In this document: one piece after another, positions 19,437 through 29,227 of the stretch
Layout of the letters: each line of letters opens with the position of its first letter
Numbering within the stretch: position 1 is the first letter of the stretch
DNA from: an uncultured Methylococcaceae bacterium
GTDB taxonomy: Bacteria; Pseudomonadota; Gammaproteobacteria; Methylococcales; Methylomonadaceae
NCBI GenBank assembly: GCA_903873165.1
Contig: CAIQNQ010000137.1
Span: forward strand, 1 to 64,000
Direction of reading: 5' to 3'
DNA: 64,000 nucleotides
Notes under the pieces: generated by a model
The model's input: only the letters and a program-made list of their open reading frames with translations
The model's database searches: none
Told to the model about the DNA's origin: nothing
Program-made: the position numbers and the translations under genes

Positions 19437-21356
19437 ATGAAAAAATATATACTCAATGCACTCCTTTGGAGTGTTGTTTTATCCGGTGCCTTTTTAATAT
19501 TCAATCGCGTTAACACTGCGCCGCCGGTTGATGATTCAATCGCCTATTCAGATTTTATCGTTAAAGTAAAAAATAAGTTGGTTGATCGAGTTGAGATTAC
19601 GGGGCCATCGATCAAGTTGCGTACTAATGATGGTCAAAACTTAGAAACATTCAATCCTAATGATCCACATTTAATTGATGATCTTTTAAGTGCAGGTGTG
19701 CAGGTCAGAACTAAACCACCTGTACAGCAATCAATAATCATGCAGATGTTTATTTCCTGGTTCCCTATGTTGTTGCTGATTGCCGTCTGGATCATCTACA
19801 TGCGCAGAAACCAAGGCGGTGGCATGGGCGCTAATGGCTTTGGTAAAAGCAAAGCTAAATTGTTAGAAGAAGATAAATTAACTGCCACATTTGCTGATGT
19901 AGCGGGTTGTGAAGAAGCCAAAGAAGAAGTAACAGAGTTAGTTGACTTCTTAGCGGATCCACAAAAATTCCAAAAACTAGGCGGTAAGATTCCACGCGGT
20001 ATATTAATGGTGGGCCCTCCAGGTACTGGTAAAACCTTGTTAGCTAGAGCGATTGCGGGTGAAGCAGGTGTTAAATTCTTTACGGTATCAGGTTCAGACT
20101 TTGTTGAAATGTTCGTGGGTGTGGGTGCTTCACGTGTTAGAGACATGTTTGCTCAAGCGAAAGAACATGCACCTTGTATCATCTTTATCGATGAGATCGA
20201 TGCAGTCGGTCGTCAACGTGGCGGTGCTGGCATGGGTGGCGGTAATGATGAACGTGAACAAACCCTAAACCAATTATTGGTTGAAATGGATGGTTTTACT
20301 GGCAATGAAGGCGTGATTGTTATCGCGGCAACTAACCGTTCTGATGTATTGGATAAAGCGTTATTAAGACCGGGCCGTTTTGATCGTGAAGTGAATGTCG
20401 GTTTACCTGATGTTAAAGGGCGTGAGCAAATCTTAAATGTACACATTAAAAAGGTACCTGCGGCTAATGATGTCAATTTAAAAGATATTGCGAGAGGTAC
20501 ACCCGGTTTTTCAGGTGCTGAATTAGCCAATGTGGTGAACGAAGCAGCCTTGTTTGCCGCTAGATCAAACAAGACCAAAGTGAACATGAGTGATCTTGAA
20601 AAAGCGAAAGACAAAATCTTAATGGGTGCTGAAAAACATACCATGGTGATGACTGAAGAGGATAAATTGTTAACCGCTTACCATGAAGCGGGTCATTGTA
20701 TCGTCGGCGAATCTTCACCCGATCATGATCCTGTTTATAAAGTAAGTATTATGCCTAGAGGCAGAGCATTAGGTATCACCATGTTCTTACCAGAAAGAGA
20801 TCAATACAGTGCGAGTAAACGTAAGTTAGAAAGCCAAATCGCCAGTTTATTTGGTGGCCGAATCGCAGAATTGATGATTTATGGTGGTGACAGAGTGACT
20901 ACTGGGGCTTCTAATGACATTGAAAGAGCAACAGAATTGGCTCGTAAAATGGTGACTCGTTGGGGCTTCTCTGAGAAATTAGGCCCCTTAGTCTACGGTG
21001 AAGAAGGCGGTCAACCTTTTATGGGTTACCCAGGTTCACAAGGTAGCAAAGTGTCTGGTGTGGTAGCTGAACATATTGATGAAGAAATTAGAGCCGTGAT
21101 TGATTGTAACTATCAACGCGCTCAAACGATCTTACAAGACAATATTGAAATACTGCATAAAATGGCTGATGCCTTAATGAAATGGGAAACCATTGATAAG
21201 GATCAAATTGATGACCTAATGAGCGGTAAAGATGCGCGTCCTCCAAAAGAAGACGAAGAGCCACCTAAAACCGTTTATAACAAGCAAGAAAAAGTTGAAT
21301 TAAAAAAACCAGTAACTATTAACATTAATAAAAATAAACCTGCTGGACAAGTTTGA
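19437..21356 (+). CDS. ftsH: ATP-dependent zinc metalloprotease FtsH
   Basis: Two N-terminal TM segments, [26 protein letters not shown] region, HEAGH zinc motif. Confidence 0.96.
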   Translation: MKKYILNALLWSVVLSGAFLIFNRVNTAPPVDDSIAYSDFIVKVKNKLVDRVEITGPSIKLRTNDGQNLETFNPNDPHLIDDLLSAGVQVRTKPPVQQSIIMQMFISWFPMLLLIAVWIIYMRRNQGGGMGANGFGKSKAKLLEEDKLTATFADVAGCEEAKEEVTELVDFLADPQKFQKLGGKIPRGILMVGPPGTGKTLLARAIAGEAGVKFFTVSGSDFVEMFVGVGASRVRDMFAQAKEHAPCIIFIDEIDAVGRQRGGAGMGGGNDEREQTLNQLLVEMDGFTGNEGVIVIAATNRSDVLDKALLRPGRFDREVNVGLPDVKGREQILNVHIKKVPAANDVNLKDIARGTPGFSGAELANVVNEAALFAARSNKTKVNMSDLEKAKDKILMGAEKHTMVMTEEDKLLTAYHEAGHCIVGESSPDHDPVYKVSIMPRGRALGITMFLPERDQYSASKRKLESQIASLFGGRIAELMIYGGDRVTTGASNDIERATELARKMVTRWGFSEKLGPLVYGEEGGQPFMGYPGSQGSKVSGVVAEHIDEEIRAVIDCNYQRAQTILQDNIEILHKMADALMKWETIDKDQIDDLMSGKDARPPKEDEEPPKTVYNKQEKVELKKPVTININKNKPAGQV

Positions 21357-21370
21357 GGTGCGCTCATTCG

Positions 21371-21397
21371 GGGGGAGCTACGGCTCCCCTTTTTTTT
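21371..21397 (+). terminator. Intrinsic terminator after ftsH
   Basis: GGGGAGC-TAC-GGCTCCCC-like stem followed by TTTTTTTT. Confidence 0.88.
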
Positions 21398-21874
21398 GCC
21401 TGTAAAACAAGATCGATATATCTCACTCTCACTCAAGCATTGACATTAGTCAATAATACTTTCTTTCGACGACAGATTATATTTGCTCGCTGTCATCGTA
21501 TCTGAACTCTACACATAAAAACTCAATTTCCAGAACTCTAGCTTGTCATCCCTTGTATTGACAGATGAAAAGCACCGAGTGCCGCCCAATTTTCTAAATA
21601 GCTTAAAAAATAATTTTAAATTTGTAACAGACATAGTGCTTTCACGTCAATAAATACGGGACTATAAAATTATTGTTACATTTTGTGATAGTTTGTTACT
21701 GTTAAATATTTGATTTTATTAAAATGTTTTTCTATTATACATGGAGTATTTTATGTAGTTGTTTTCTACTCAATTCTGTAAGCAATTACCCTCTACGTAA
21801 ATCTAAGATCAAAAAGGCCAGGCTATCCTCATGCTTCAGTCTGAATTGCAACTTTAATTACTCGAGCATATAAA

Positions 21875-24016
21875 ATGAAAAATAAATATTCAACCCCATT
21901 AATAATAATGGCTCTCGCTTTTTCGTCATGGGCAGTTGCTAGTACATCTAGTGTGTCTATTTTATCAACGCCAGCCACAATAACTTATGGTAATAAAGCA
22001 ACCATTACATGGTCTTCCACGAATGCTTCATCCTGCACAGCGTCAGGTGGCATAAATTCAGATAACTGGGCGAAGGCAAAACCAACATCTGGGTCATTTG
22101 TAACATCAGCATTAACTAAAAGTACAAGTTACTATATAAGCTGCACAGGCAGAAACGGCACTGAAGTTACTTCAACAACAAAACAGCTAACTATAGGCGT
22201 AGAATTGCCCTCAGCACCTATTGTTTCAATAAGTGCTGGCCCTGCCACCAACAGTGGCGTCTCAACATTAACATGGACATCAACTTATGCGGATTCTTGT
22301 CTTGCTTCTGCTGGCTGGACGGGAAATAAGGCCTTGTCAGGCTCCTTTTACACACCTCCATTATCAATACCTACCCTTTATACATTAACCTGTACAGGGA
22401 GCGGGGGTACTACAATACAATCCGTTACCACCCAACTGAATCCGTTATCAGGTAAAGCAGGATCAAAATTGGGTATTAATCTTAGCCCTATTAATGACTG
22501 GGGCGATAGAGATTTAACCTTTGTTGATGTTATGAAAATTGCACGGGGCTTTGCGACGCCTGCTGCGCCATGGGATCCATGGAAATATCCAGCTCCCACG
22601 GATGCTAATGGTTGGCCAACAACGGACTTTGGTATTGTTTTTATCAGTTATCCGAATGACCCGTTAAATCGGCCATTAAGTGCCACATTCCCCAGTATGT
22701 TAGGCACTTATAAGCTTAGTTTTACTGGTCAAGCTACGGTGAATGGCTATCATTGCTGCCAAATTCAAAATCAAGTCTATAATGCTGTAACCAATAAAAC
22801 AACAGCTGATGTTGTGGTTGGGCCAACAGATCCTTTTGTGACTCTTACTTTTACCAATACCAACAATGGTGTTCAAAACCTAAAATTATTGAGGCCAGGT
22901 TATCCTATTGACACCACTCAGGTATTTACTACGGAATTTTTAAATGCCATAGCGCCTTTTAGTACCTTGCGATTTTTAGAACCCCTCTTAACCAACAATA
23001 ATCATGGTTCAAAATGGGACGCAAGAAAGCTTAAATCGGATCCCACTCAAAATGATACGAGGGGTGTTGCCTGGGAATATGTGATTGATTTAGCAAATGC
23101 GACTAACAAGGATATTTGGATAACTATTCCTGATCAAATTGATCTTAATGATTCAACAACTAATAATTATGTTACTCAGTTAGCCACGTTATTAAAAAAA
23201 TCATTAAAAAAAGGGATTGTTGTTTATGTTGAATACAGCAATGAAACTTGGAATGGGGGGTTTTTACAAACTTCCGCTAATATTAATGCCGCAATTGCGG
23301 ATGTTAATTCTGGAACTGATACTACCCTTAATTACGATAATTTCGTCAATCAGTGGTATTGGGGCTTCCGAAGAGCGGCGCATCAAACTTTAAAAGTGAG
23401 TCAATTATTTGCAGAGGTTTTTGGCCCCGCTGCCATCAATACAATCATTAGACCCGTATATATGTCTCAATATGTCCAACCCAACATTATGGAAGACGTA
23501 TTAAGGTATCTAAATGCGAATTTTGGAGCGCCCAATAAATATCTTTATGGAATAGGGGGCGCACCTTATTATTCAACAGCACAAACTAATCTTACAGATA
23601 CAAGTAGTTTATTAAGCGCATTGCAAGTGGGTCTTAATAAAATAAACCTGGGTGCAGCACCTCTTCCAGCTTATAACGGTATTCTTGTTTACACAGGACT
23701 TACCAATAAAAACATCGCTAATTATTATGGTCTAAAAACCTTAATGTATGAAGGTGGTCCAGATTTGAGTAATCAGCCGAATAAAGCACTTACTGCAAGG
23801 GCTGCAGCCACACCTAAAATGGCCGCGATGATTAAATCTCAACTGACTCGTTTTATAAGTTGCGGCAATGATTTATTTGTTTATTATAAATTATCAGCTC
23901 CTCCAGCGGATGTTTCACCTTGGGGAATTTATGAGGATGTGGGTTTGCCCACAGAAAAGAGTAAGATGTTTAAAGAGTTATCAGCAACACCATTATCCAA
24001 TTTTACTGGTTGTTAA
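21875..24016 (+). CDS. Secreted protein: two Ig-like repeats plus glycoside hydrolase-like domain
   Basis: Signal peptide MKNKYSTPLIIMALAFSSWAVAS; tandem SVSILSTPATITYGNKATITWSSTNASSC and APIVSISAGPATNSGVSTLTWTSTYADSC repeats; IVVYVEYSNETWNGGF resembles an acid/base-Glu segment of clan A-like TIM barrels. Confidence 0.6.
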   Translation: MKNKYSTPLIIMALAFSSWAVASTSSVSILSTPATITYGNKATITWSSTNASSCTASGGINSDNWAKAKPTSGSFVTSALTKSTSYYISCTGRNGTEVTSTTKQLTIGVELPSAPIVSISAGPATNSGVSTLTWTSTYADSCLASAGWTGNKALSGSFYTPPLSIPTLYTLTCTGSGGTTIQSVTTQLNPLSGKAGSKLGINLSPINDWGDRDLTFVDVMKIARGFATPAAPWDPWKYPAPTDANGWPTTDFGIVFISYPNDPLNRPLSATFPSMLGTYKLSFTGQATVNGYHCCQIQNQVYNAVTNKTTADVVVGPTDPFVTLTFTNTNNGVQNLKLLRPGYPIDTTQVFTTEFLNAIAPFSTLRFLEPLLTNNNHGSKWDARKLKSDPTQNDTRGVAWEYVIDLANATNKDIWITIPDQIDLNDSTTNNYVTQLATLLKKSLKKGIVVYVEYSNETWNGGFLQTSANINAAIADVNSGTDTTLNYDNFVNQWYWGFRRAAHQTLKVSQLFAEVFGPAAINTIIRPVYMSQYVQPNIMEDVLRYLNANFGAPNKYLYGIGGAPYYSTAQTNLTDTSSLLSALQVGLNKINLGAAPLPAYNGILVYTGLTNKNIANYYGLKTLMYEGGPDLSNQPNKALTARAAATPKMAAMIKSQLTRFISCGNDLFVYYKLSAPPADVSPWGIYEDVGLPTEKSKMFKELSATPLSNFTGC

Positions 24017-24023
24017 CATTAAT

Positions 24024-24071
24024 GTAATTATTCAGCCCCCTCTTTGTCAAAGAGGGGGACTGAATAATTAC
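24024..24071. repeat. Dispersed miniature element, copy 1 (48 bp, near-complete hairpin)
   Basis: GTAATTATTCAG CCCCCTCTTT gtc AAAGAGGGGG a CTGAATAATTAC. Confidence 0.88.
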
Positions 24072-24107
24072 CTTGAATCTGTCGTTCCTTAATAGGGTCG
24101 CCTGTTT

Positions 24108-25025
24108 TTAAGTTGTGAGATTTACCTTAGCGATTACGATGTTACCTTTACCTTGATACTCTAAGGAATTAAAGCTCATACTTCTTGCCATCGCAATCCC
24201 TCTGCCATTGGGATCAAATACCCGTTCAGGGTCAAAATCGAGATAGGGTAACCAATCAAAACCTTCACCTTGATCACGGATGGTAAAAACAAAGGCATTC
24301 GGTTGACGCTCAAAACTGACTTCCACAATTTTGTCTTGGTTTTCCACTAATGCTTGACGGCGGGCAATTTCTTGAAACAACTGCTCGTTGTTGATGAGTT
24401 CACCTTTTTCAGCATAAGAAATACCCAGGTTGCCATGTTCTACGGCATTAATTAATAATTCACTAAGACCAATGATAACTTTCTCAGGGTCTGGACAGGC
24501 GTGCGCAATTGAGTTCGCCAAAAGACTGCCTTCTTGGAAGGTTTTGTAATGGAATACGCCGTTAACCAAAAAATTAAAAGGTTGAGGCGTCAACAACAAA
24601 CTTTCTTTCATGGTTAGGTAGTCGTGATATTGCGCAACTGCCGCCTTGACGATACTTAACAGTACTTTGGGTTCAAAGGGTTTTGTTAAGTAATAATAAG
24701 CACCCGCATCAAGCCCCTCTTGAATATTGCTCGAATCACTTGAAGCGGTCACCATAATGGCGGGGATATGTTCAAATGCTTGACTATCTTTGATTTTATG
24801 CAACAGTTCTATGCCATTCATTCTAGGCATCAACCAGTCCACTAAAATGGCTGAAAAGTCAGTTTCACCCGCTTCTAGCAAATTCCAAGCAGCCAAACCG
24901 TCTTCGACATATTGGACTATAAAGCCTGTTTCCGTGAGGACTTCTTGAATGATCTCTGCGAAGAAATAATCATCTTCAACTAATAAAATGCGTTTGTTTG
25001 CTATTATGGAATTAATAGAATTCAT
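24108..25025 (-). CDS. Response regulator with C-terminal RsbW-like HATPase domain
   Basis: REC: ILLVEDDYFFAEIIQEVLTETG, ILVDWLMPRMNGIELLHKI; C-terminal HATPase_c_2: LSELLINAVEHGNLGISY, FTIRDQGEGFDW, NGRGIAMARSM. Confidence 0.85.
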   Translation of the reverse strand: MNSINSIIANKRILLVEDDYFFAEIIQEVLTETGFIVQYVEDGLAAWNLLEAGETDFSAILVDWLMPRMNGIELLHKIKDSQAFEHIPAIMVTASSDSSNIQEGLDAGAYYYLTKPFEPKVLLSIVKAAVAQYHDYLTMKESLLLTPQPFNFLVNGVFHYKTFQEGSLLANSIAHACPDPEKVIIGLSELLINAVEHGNLGISYAEKGELINNEQLFQEIARRQALVENQDKIVEVSFERQPNAFVFTIRDQGEGFDWLPYLDFDPERVFDPNGRGIAMARSMSFNSLEYQGKGNIVIAKVNLTT

Positions 25026-28000
25026 TTAGTTATTCTCAGTTGGTTTAAGTGTTTCAATTTCTGCACAGACAGCTACTATCATCTTTTGTAACAAGTCAAA
25101 GTCAGTTAATAGTTCAGTAGCAGGTATACCATCGCGCAGCTTTTTTTCAAGTGTGGCTGCCAAGGTTCGCAATTCGTTCATTCCAAGGGTAGCCGATATG
25201 CCTTTTAAGGAGTGGGCTATTCGTACAGCAGTGGCTTGGTCATTAGTCGCTAACGCGGCTTGTATTTTTTCGACATCTGACAGTTGATTTTCAGCAAATT
25301 TGGTGAGTAGGCGCTGATAAGTGGCAAGATTACCGGCCATATATTTGAGTCCGGTCGCTTGGTCAATTAAATAACTGCCCGAGTCATGAATAAGGGTCGG
25401 AGCGGCTTCTGACGCCACTGTCTCATTAGGGAAATCTTTCTCATCAGATGAAATAACGGCTTTATCAGGCAGCCAACGGACGAGTACTGCATAGAGCCGA
25501 TCAGGCAGGACTGGTTTAGCGATAAAGTCAATCATGCCCGTTTCTTTGCAAATTAGTCGGTCTTCTATGAAGGCATTGGCGGTCATGGCTATAATAGGCA
25601 GGTGCTGTCCTATCGGTAATTGCTTGATTCTGCGGGTGGCTTCTAAGCCATCCATAACGGGCATGTGTAAATCCATTAGAATCAGGTCGTATGAATTTAG
25701 TTGAGTCAATGCCAAGGCTTCACCGCCATGCTGGGCTATGTCAACCGTTAATCCGAAGTTTTCCATAATTTCACTGGCTACTTCTTGGTTGATTTCATTG
25801 TCTTCTACTAAAAGTACCCGCGCATTCAACTTGTGTTTTGTGGTGTATGAAATGCCATTTTCGGCTGTCAATCCAGCTAAGCTTCCGTATTTCAATGTCA
25901 CCGTAAACCAAAAGGTACTACCCTGTTCAAGCGTACTAATGACGCCAATTTCACCCCCCATCATGATGGCGAGCTTCTTGGAAATCGCCAATCCAAGGCC
26001 AGTACCCCCATATTTTCGGGTGGTTGAGGCTTCTGCTTGTTCAAAGTTTTCAAATATTTTTTGCTGTTGGGTTTCGTTAAGACCTATCCCAGTATCTTGT
26101 ATCTCGAAGCGTAAGGTGGCTTGCTCCGCCGTTTCTAAACTAATGGCAGCTCGAAGGGTGACACTGCCTTGATCGGTAAACTTGATGGCGTTACTCAGTA
26201 GATTAAGTAGAATTTGGCGTAGTCGTAAGGAATCACCAAACAATACTAATTTATCTAAGCGGGGATCGACTTCTTGAATAAAAGTTAAGCCTTTTTCATT
26301 CAGAACATCTGTCATGATGCTATCGACTTGATTCAAGGTGGTGGAAAATAAAAATGCCCCTTCATCGAGTACATACTGATTAGCCTCTATTTTGGATAAG
26401 TCGAGAATGTCTTTAATGATACCTAACAGATGGTTGCCAGATTTAATAATTTTATTAAGCTTTTCTATGTGTGCTGGCTGTTCGAGTTGGGCTTGTAGTA
26501 AATGCGCAAAGCCGATAATACCGTTCATCGGGGTGCGTATTTCATGGCTCATATTCGCTAGAAACAGACTCTTGGATTGATTAGCGAACTCAGCGTCGAG
26601 TTTTGCTTTTTCAAGTTCAGAGGTGCGTTCATCAACGAGTTGTTCTAAGTGTAATTGGTGATTTTTGAGTTCTTTGTCGAGTCGTATGCGTTCTGTAATG
26701 TCCTGAAAAACGACTATCGCTCCACATAATATGTTGTTTTCATATATGGGATGACTCGTGTATTCGACGGCTAGGCTACAGCCATCTTTACGCCAAAACA
26801 CTTCATGGCTAATATTTCTAATGATGCCATCTTTTTTTGTTTTATATATTGGACAGTCAGATTGAGGGTAATGGCTACCATCTACATGATTATAGTGCAC
26901 CATTTCATGGATTGAACGCCCCAGTAATTCGCTAGACGTATAGCCCAGCATTTTTTCTGCGGCTGGATTAACAAAAGTAGCATTACCTTCTTTGTCTATC
27001 CCCCAAATACCGCTTGGAGATGAATCCAGCAACAAACGTTTACTTGATTCGCTTTGGATTAAGGCTTGTGCCGCTTCTAATTTATCCAAGGCATAAGATA
27101 CATCGGTAAGCAACGTTTTAATTAAGGCAACAACTTCTTCATTGAAGAAATTACTATTTGAGTGATATAGGTTAAAAATCGCATAAATGTCTCCTTGTCT
27201 AATAATCGGGAAACTGGCTACCGATTGCCAGCCGAATTTCATGATAGGTTTTAGCCAGGGTTTCATCAGAGGATTGTTGGCAATATTATTGATGACCAAA
27301 CATTGTTTCTCCCGGTAAACCCACCCAGACACTTGACCCTCTGGAATATCTGCGCGAGTTGAAATAGTGATATTATCTAAATAGTCAATGCCTTGCCCAT
27401 ATTTAAAAAGTTGCACAATGTTTTGAGCATTAGGGTCTTGGACGCCTATCCAGGCCATATTGATCAAGCCGCTCTCAATGGGTATTCGACACAGAAAATC
27501 CAGAACTTGCTGCTCGTCAGTTGCATACAGTATTTTGGCATTAATATCCGCGAGTACTTTATAAAGATGACTGAGTCTTGCTGAGCGCTCTTCTGTTAGT
27601 TTTCGTTCGGTAACGTCATCGATGGTGACAACCATGTAATCCGCTTCACCATTGGGTTTACGGATGCACCTAATCTGAATATCGGCATTGACGACTTGAC
27701 CATTTTTACGGATATAACGTTTTTGATAATTGCAGTGATTTAATTGACTGCTGATCAATTCATCAAAAACAAAAAGATTTAAACTGGTATCATCGGGGTG
27801 GGTTATGTCCGGCCATGAAATATGGCACAGTTCTTCTCTTGAGTAACCTAAAATATCGCATAGTCTATCGTTAAATTTTAGCCATCGTTTGGTTTCAGGC
27901 GCAATAATCGCCATCCCAATAAAAGGCAAATTATAAAATTGTTGTAATATTTGACTCGACTCGATTTGTTCTGCAGAGATGGCAAGTTGCTGTAAAAGCT

Positions 28001-29003
28001 TTTGTTGGCGTAAAAAATAAAACATGCCGAACATGATGCCAACGATGGCAATTATCAAAATACCGAAGATCCAGTTAAAAGCTTTCCACATAGACTGAAA
28101 TACTTCATCGCGATCCACTTTGACTAATAACCGCCACTGCGTTCTGGCAATAGGCGAATATTTTGCCAGCACCTTTGCGCCCCGATAGTCAATGCCATCA
28201 ATTTTTCCAGCTTGATTGTCTCTAACGGCCACTGCAGCAGGAAGCGCATTGGCAGTGACTGGTAGCCGAAATTTTAAGGCGGAGTCTTTGGCAAATCGTA
28301 GCTCATTGAGATAAACTACGTCATCAGCATCTCGTTTAATGATGAGGCTTTCGGCACTCAAACTAGGCATAGGCCAAGCTTGAATAATGGGATATAACTG
28401 CGAGTTGGGGTTAAGTCGCAGTATAACGATAGCAATCACATGCTCTTCTAAACCTGAATCGACTGAAACGGGTACTAGCCAATCGATATGAATGTGGTTA
28501 TTTTCTTCTCGATATAAATCGGTATTTATAATTTTTTTATCGGCTATCAGTCGAGGTAATAATGTCTTAATCACATCTGAAACAGTCGTGTTATCACCTG
28601 TTTTTAGCAATACCTCCCCTTGAGTATCAATTAATATAATGCTCTCGTATTGATAGGCATTTTTAAGTGACTCAAGCTGTTTTGTTAGTATAGCCTTATG
28701 AAATGATTCGTTTTTATGTAGAATAATAGCTTGAGTGTTCAAAGCTAAATCAATTGACTCTCTTAGATTAATGCAGTCGCCCTGTCTCTCAGCAAACCAC
28801 TGCTCAATTTGAGTTGTTTTAAGATTGAGTATGCCTTCAAGGTTGTTAAATGTTTCCCGTTCAATAGTCGGAATTTGAAGCGTTAGATAAGTGCCGCTTA
28901 TGATAGGTAGTAGTAAGAGCAGTAGGCAGAAAATGGAGTAAGGGAAAGACTTATTTTGCATTATCTTAAGAGGGGTATTTAAGAATACTAAAAACTGGCA
29001 CAT
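25026..29003 (-). CDS. Hybrid sensor histidine kinase (TM/sensor-PAS-GAF-PAS-HisKA-HATPase-REC-Hpt)
   Basis: [25 protein letters not shown], ATPase [48 protein letters not shown], Hpt-type AVRIAHSLKGISATLGMNELRTLAATLEKKL. Confidence 0.9.
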   Translation of the reverse strand: MCQFLVFLNTPLKIMQNKSFPYSIFCLLLLLLPIISGTYLTLQIPTIERETFNNLEGILNLKTTQIEQWFAERQGDCINLRESIDLALNTQAIILHKNESFHKAILTKQLESLKNAYQYESIILIDTQGEVLLKTGDNTTVSDVIKTLLPRLIADKKIINTDLYREENNHIHIDWLVPVSVDSGLEEHVIAIVILRLNPNSQLYPIIQAWPMPSLSAESLIIKRDADDVVYLNELRFAKDSALKFRLPVTANALPAAVAVRDNQAGKIDGIDYRGAKVLAKYSPIARTQWRLLVKVDRDEVFQSMWKAFNWIFGILIIAIVGIMFGMFYFLRQQKLLQQLAISAEQIESSQILQQFYNLPFIGMAIIAPETKRWLKFNDRLCDILGYSREELCHISWPDITHPDDTSLNLFVFDELISSQLNHCNYQKRYIRKNGQVVNADIQIRCIRKPNGEADYMVVTIDDVTERKLTEERSARLSHLYKVLADINAKILYATDEQQVLDFLCRIPIESGLINMAWIGVQDPNAQNIVQLFKYGQGIDYLDNITISTRADIPEGQVSGWVYREKQCLVINNIANNPLMKPWLKPIMKFGWQSVASFPIIRQGDIYAIFNLYHSNSNFFNEEVVALIKTLLTDVSYALDKLEAAQALIQSESSKRLLLDSSPSGIWGIDKEGNATFVNPAAEKMLGYTSSELLGRSIHEMVHYNHVDGSHYPQSDCPIYKTKKDGIIRNISHEVFWRKDGCSLAVEYTSHPIYENNILCGAIVVFQDITERIRLDKELKNHQLHLEQLVDERTSELEKAKLDAEFANQSKSLFLANMSHEIRTPMNGIIGFAHLLQAQLEQPAHIEKLNKIIKSGNHLLGIIKDILDLSKIEANQYVLDEGAFLFSTTLNQVDSIMTDVLNEKGLTFIQEVDPRLDKLVLFGDSLRLRQILLNLLSNAIKFTDQGSVTLRAAISLETAEQATLRFEIQDTGIGLNETQQQKIFENFEQAEASTTRKYGGTGLGLAISKKLAIMMGGEIGVISTLEQGSTFWFTVTLKYGSLAGLTAENGISYTTKHKLNARVLLVEDNEINQEVASEIMENFGLTVDIAQHGGEALALTQLNSYDLILMDLHMPVMDGLEATRRIKQLPIGQHLPIIAMTANAFIEDRLICKETGMIDFIAKPVLPDRLYAVLVRWLPDKAVISSDEKDFPNETVASEAAPTLIHDSGSYLIDQATGLKYMAGNLATYQRLLTKFAENQLSDVEKIQAALATNDQATAVRIAHSLKGISATLGMNELRTLAATLEKKLRDGIPATELLTDFDLLQKMIVAVCAEIETLKPTENN

Positions 29004-29227
29004 TATTATCCACCCAGTGCCAAATGTATTGGTTTTTTTGTAACCAGGGGTATAAATTGTAAATACTGTTACATTTTGTTACAAATTTAATCTGCAATTG
29101 TTAAATTGTTCGATTATCATGCTTTTAGAAAAAGCTGTGTCTAGGCAGACGACCGATTTTTCCGCATATTTCCGCTTATTCAATATTGTATCTGTGAATC
29201 GTAAATCTTCTTATAGTATGTTTATGA

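Noticed and set aside
20213-20644. 143-aa reverse ORF inside ftsH (also the 116-aa ORF at 19796-20146)
   Set aside because: Antisense shadow ORFs of a highly conserved gene; no independent support.
25738-26172. 144-aa ORF antisense to the large hybrid kinase
   Set aside because: Shadow ORF opposite HATPase/REC coding sequence; no RBS or family signal noted.
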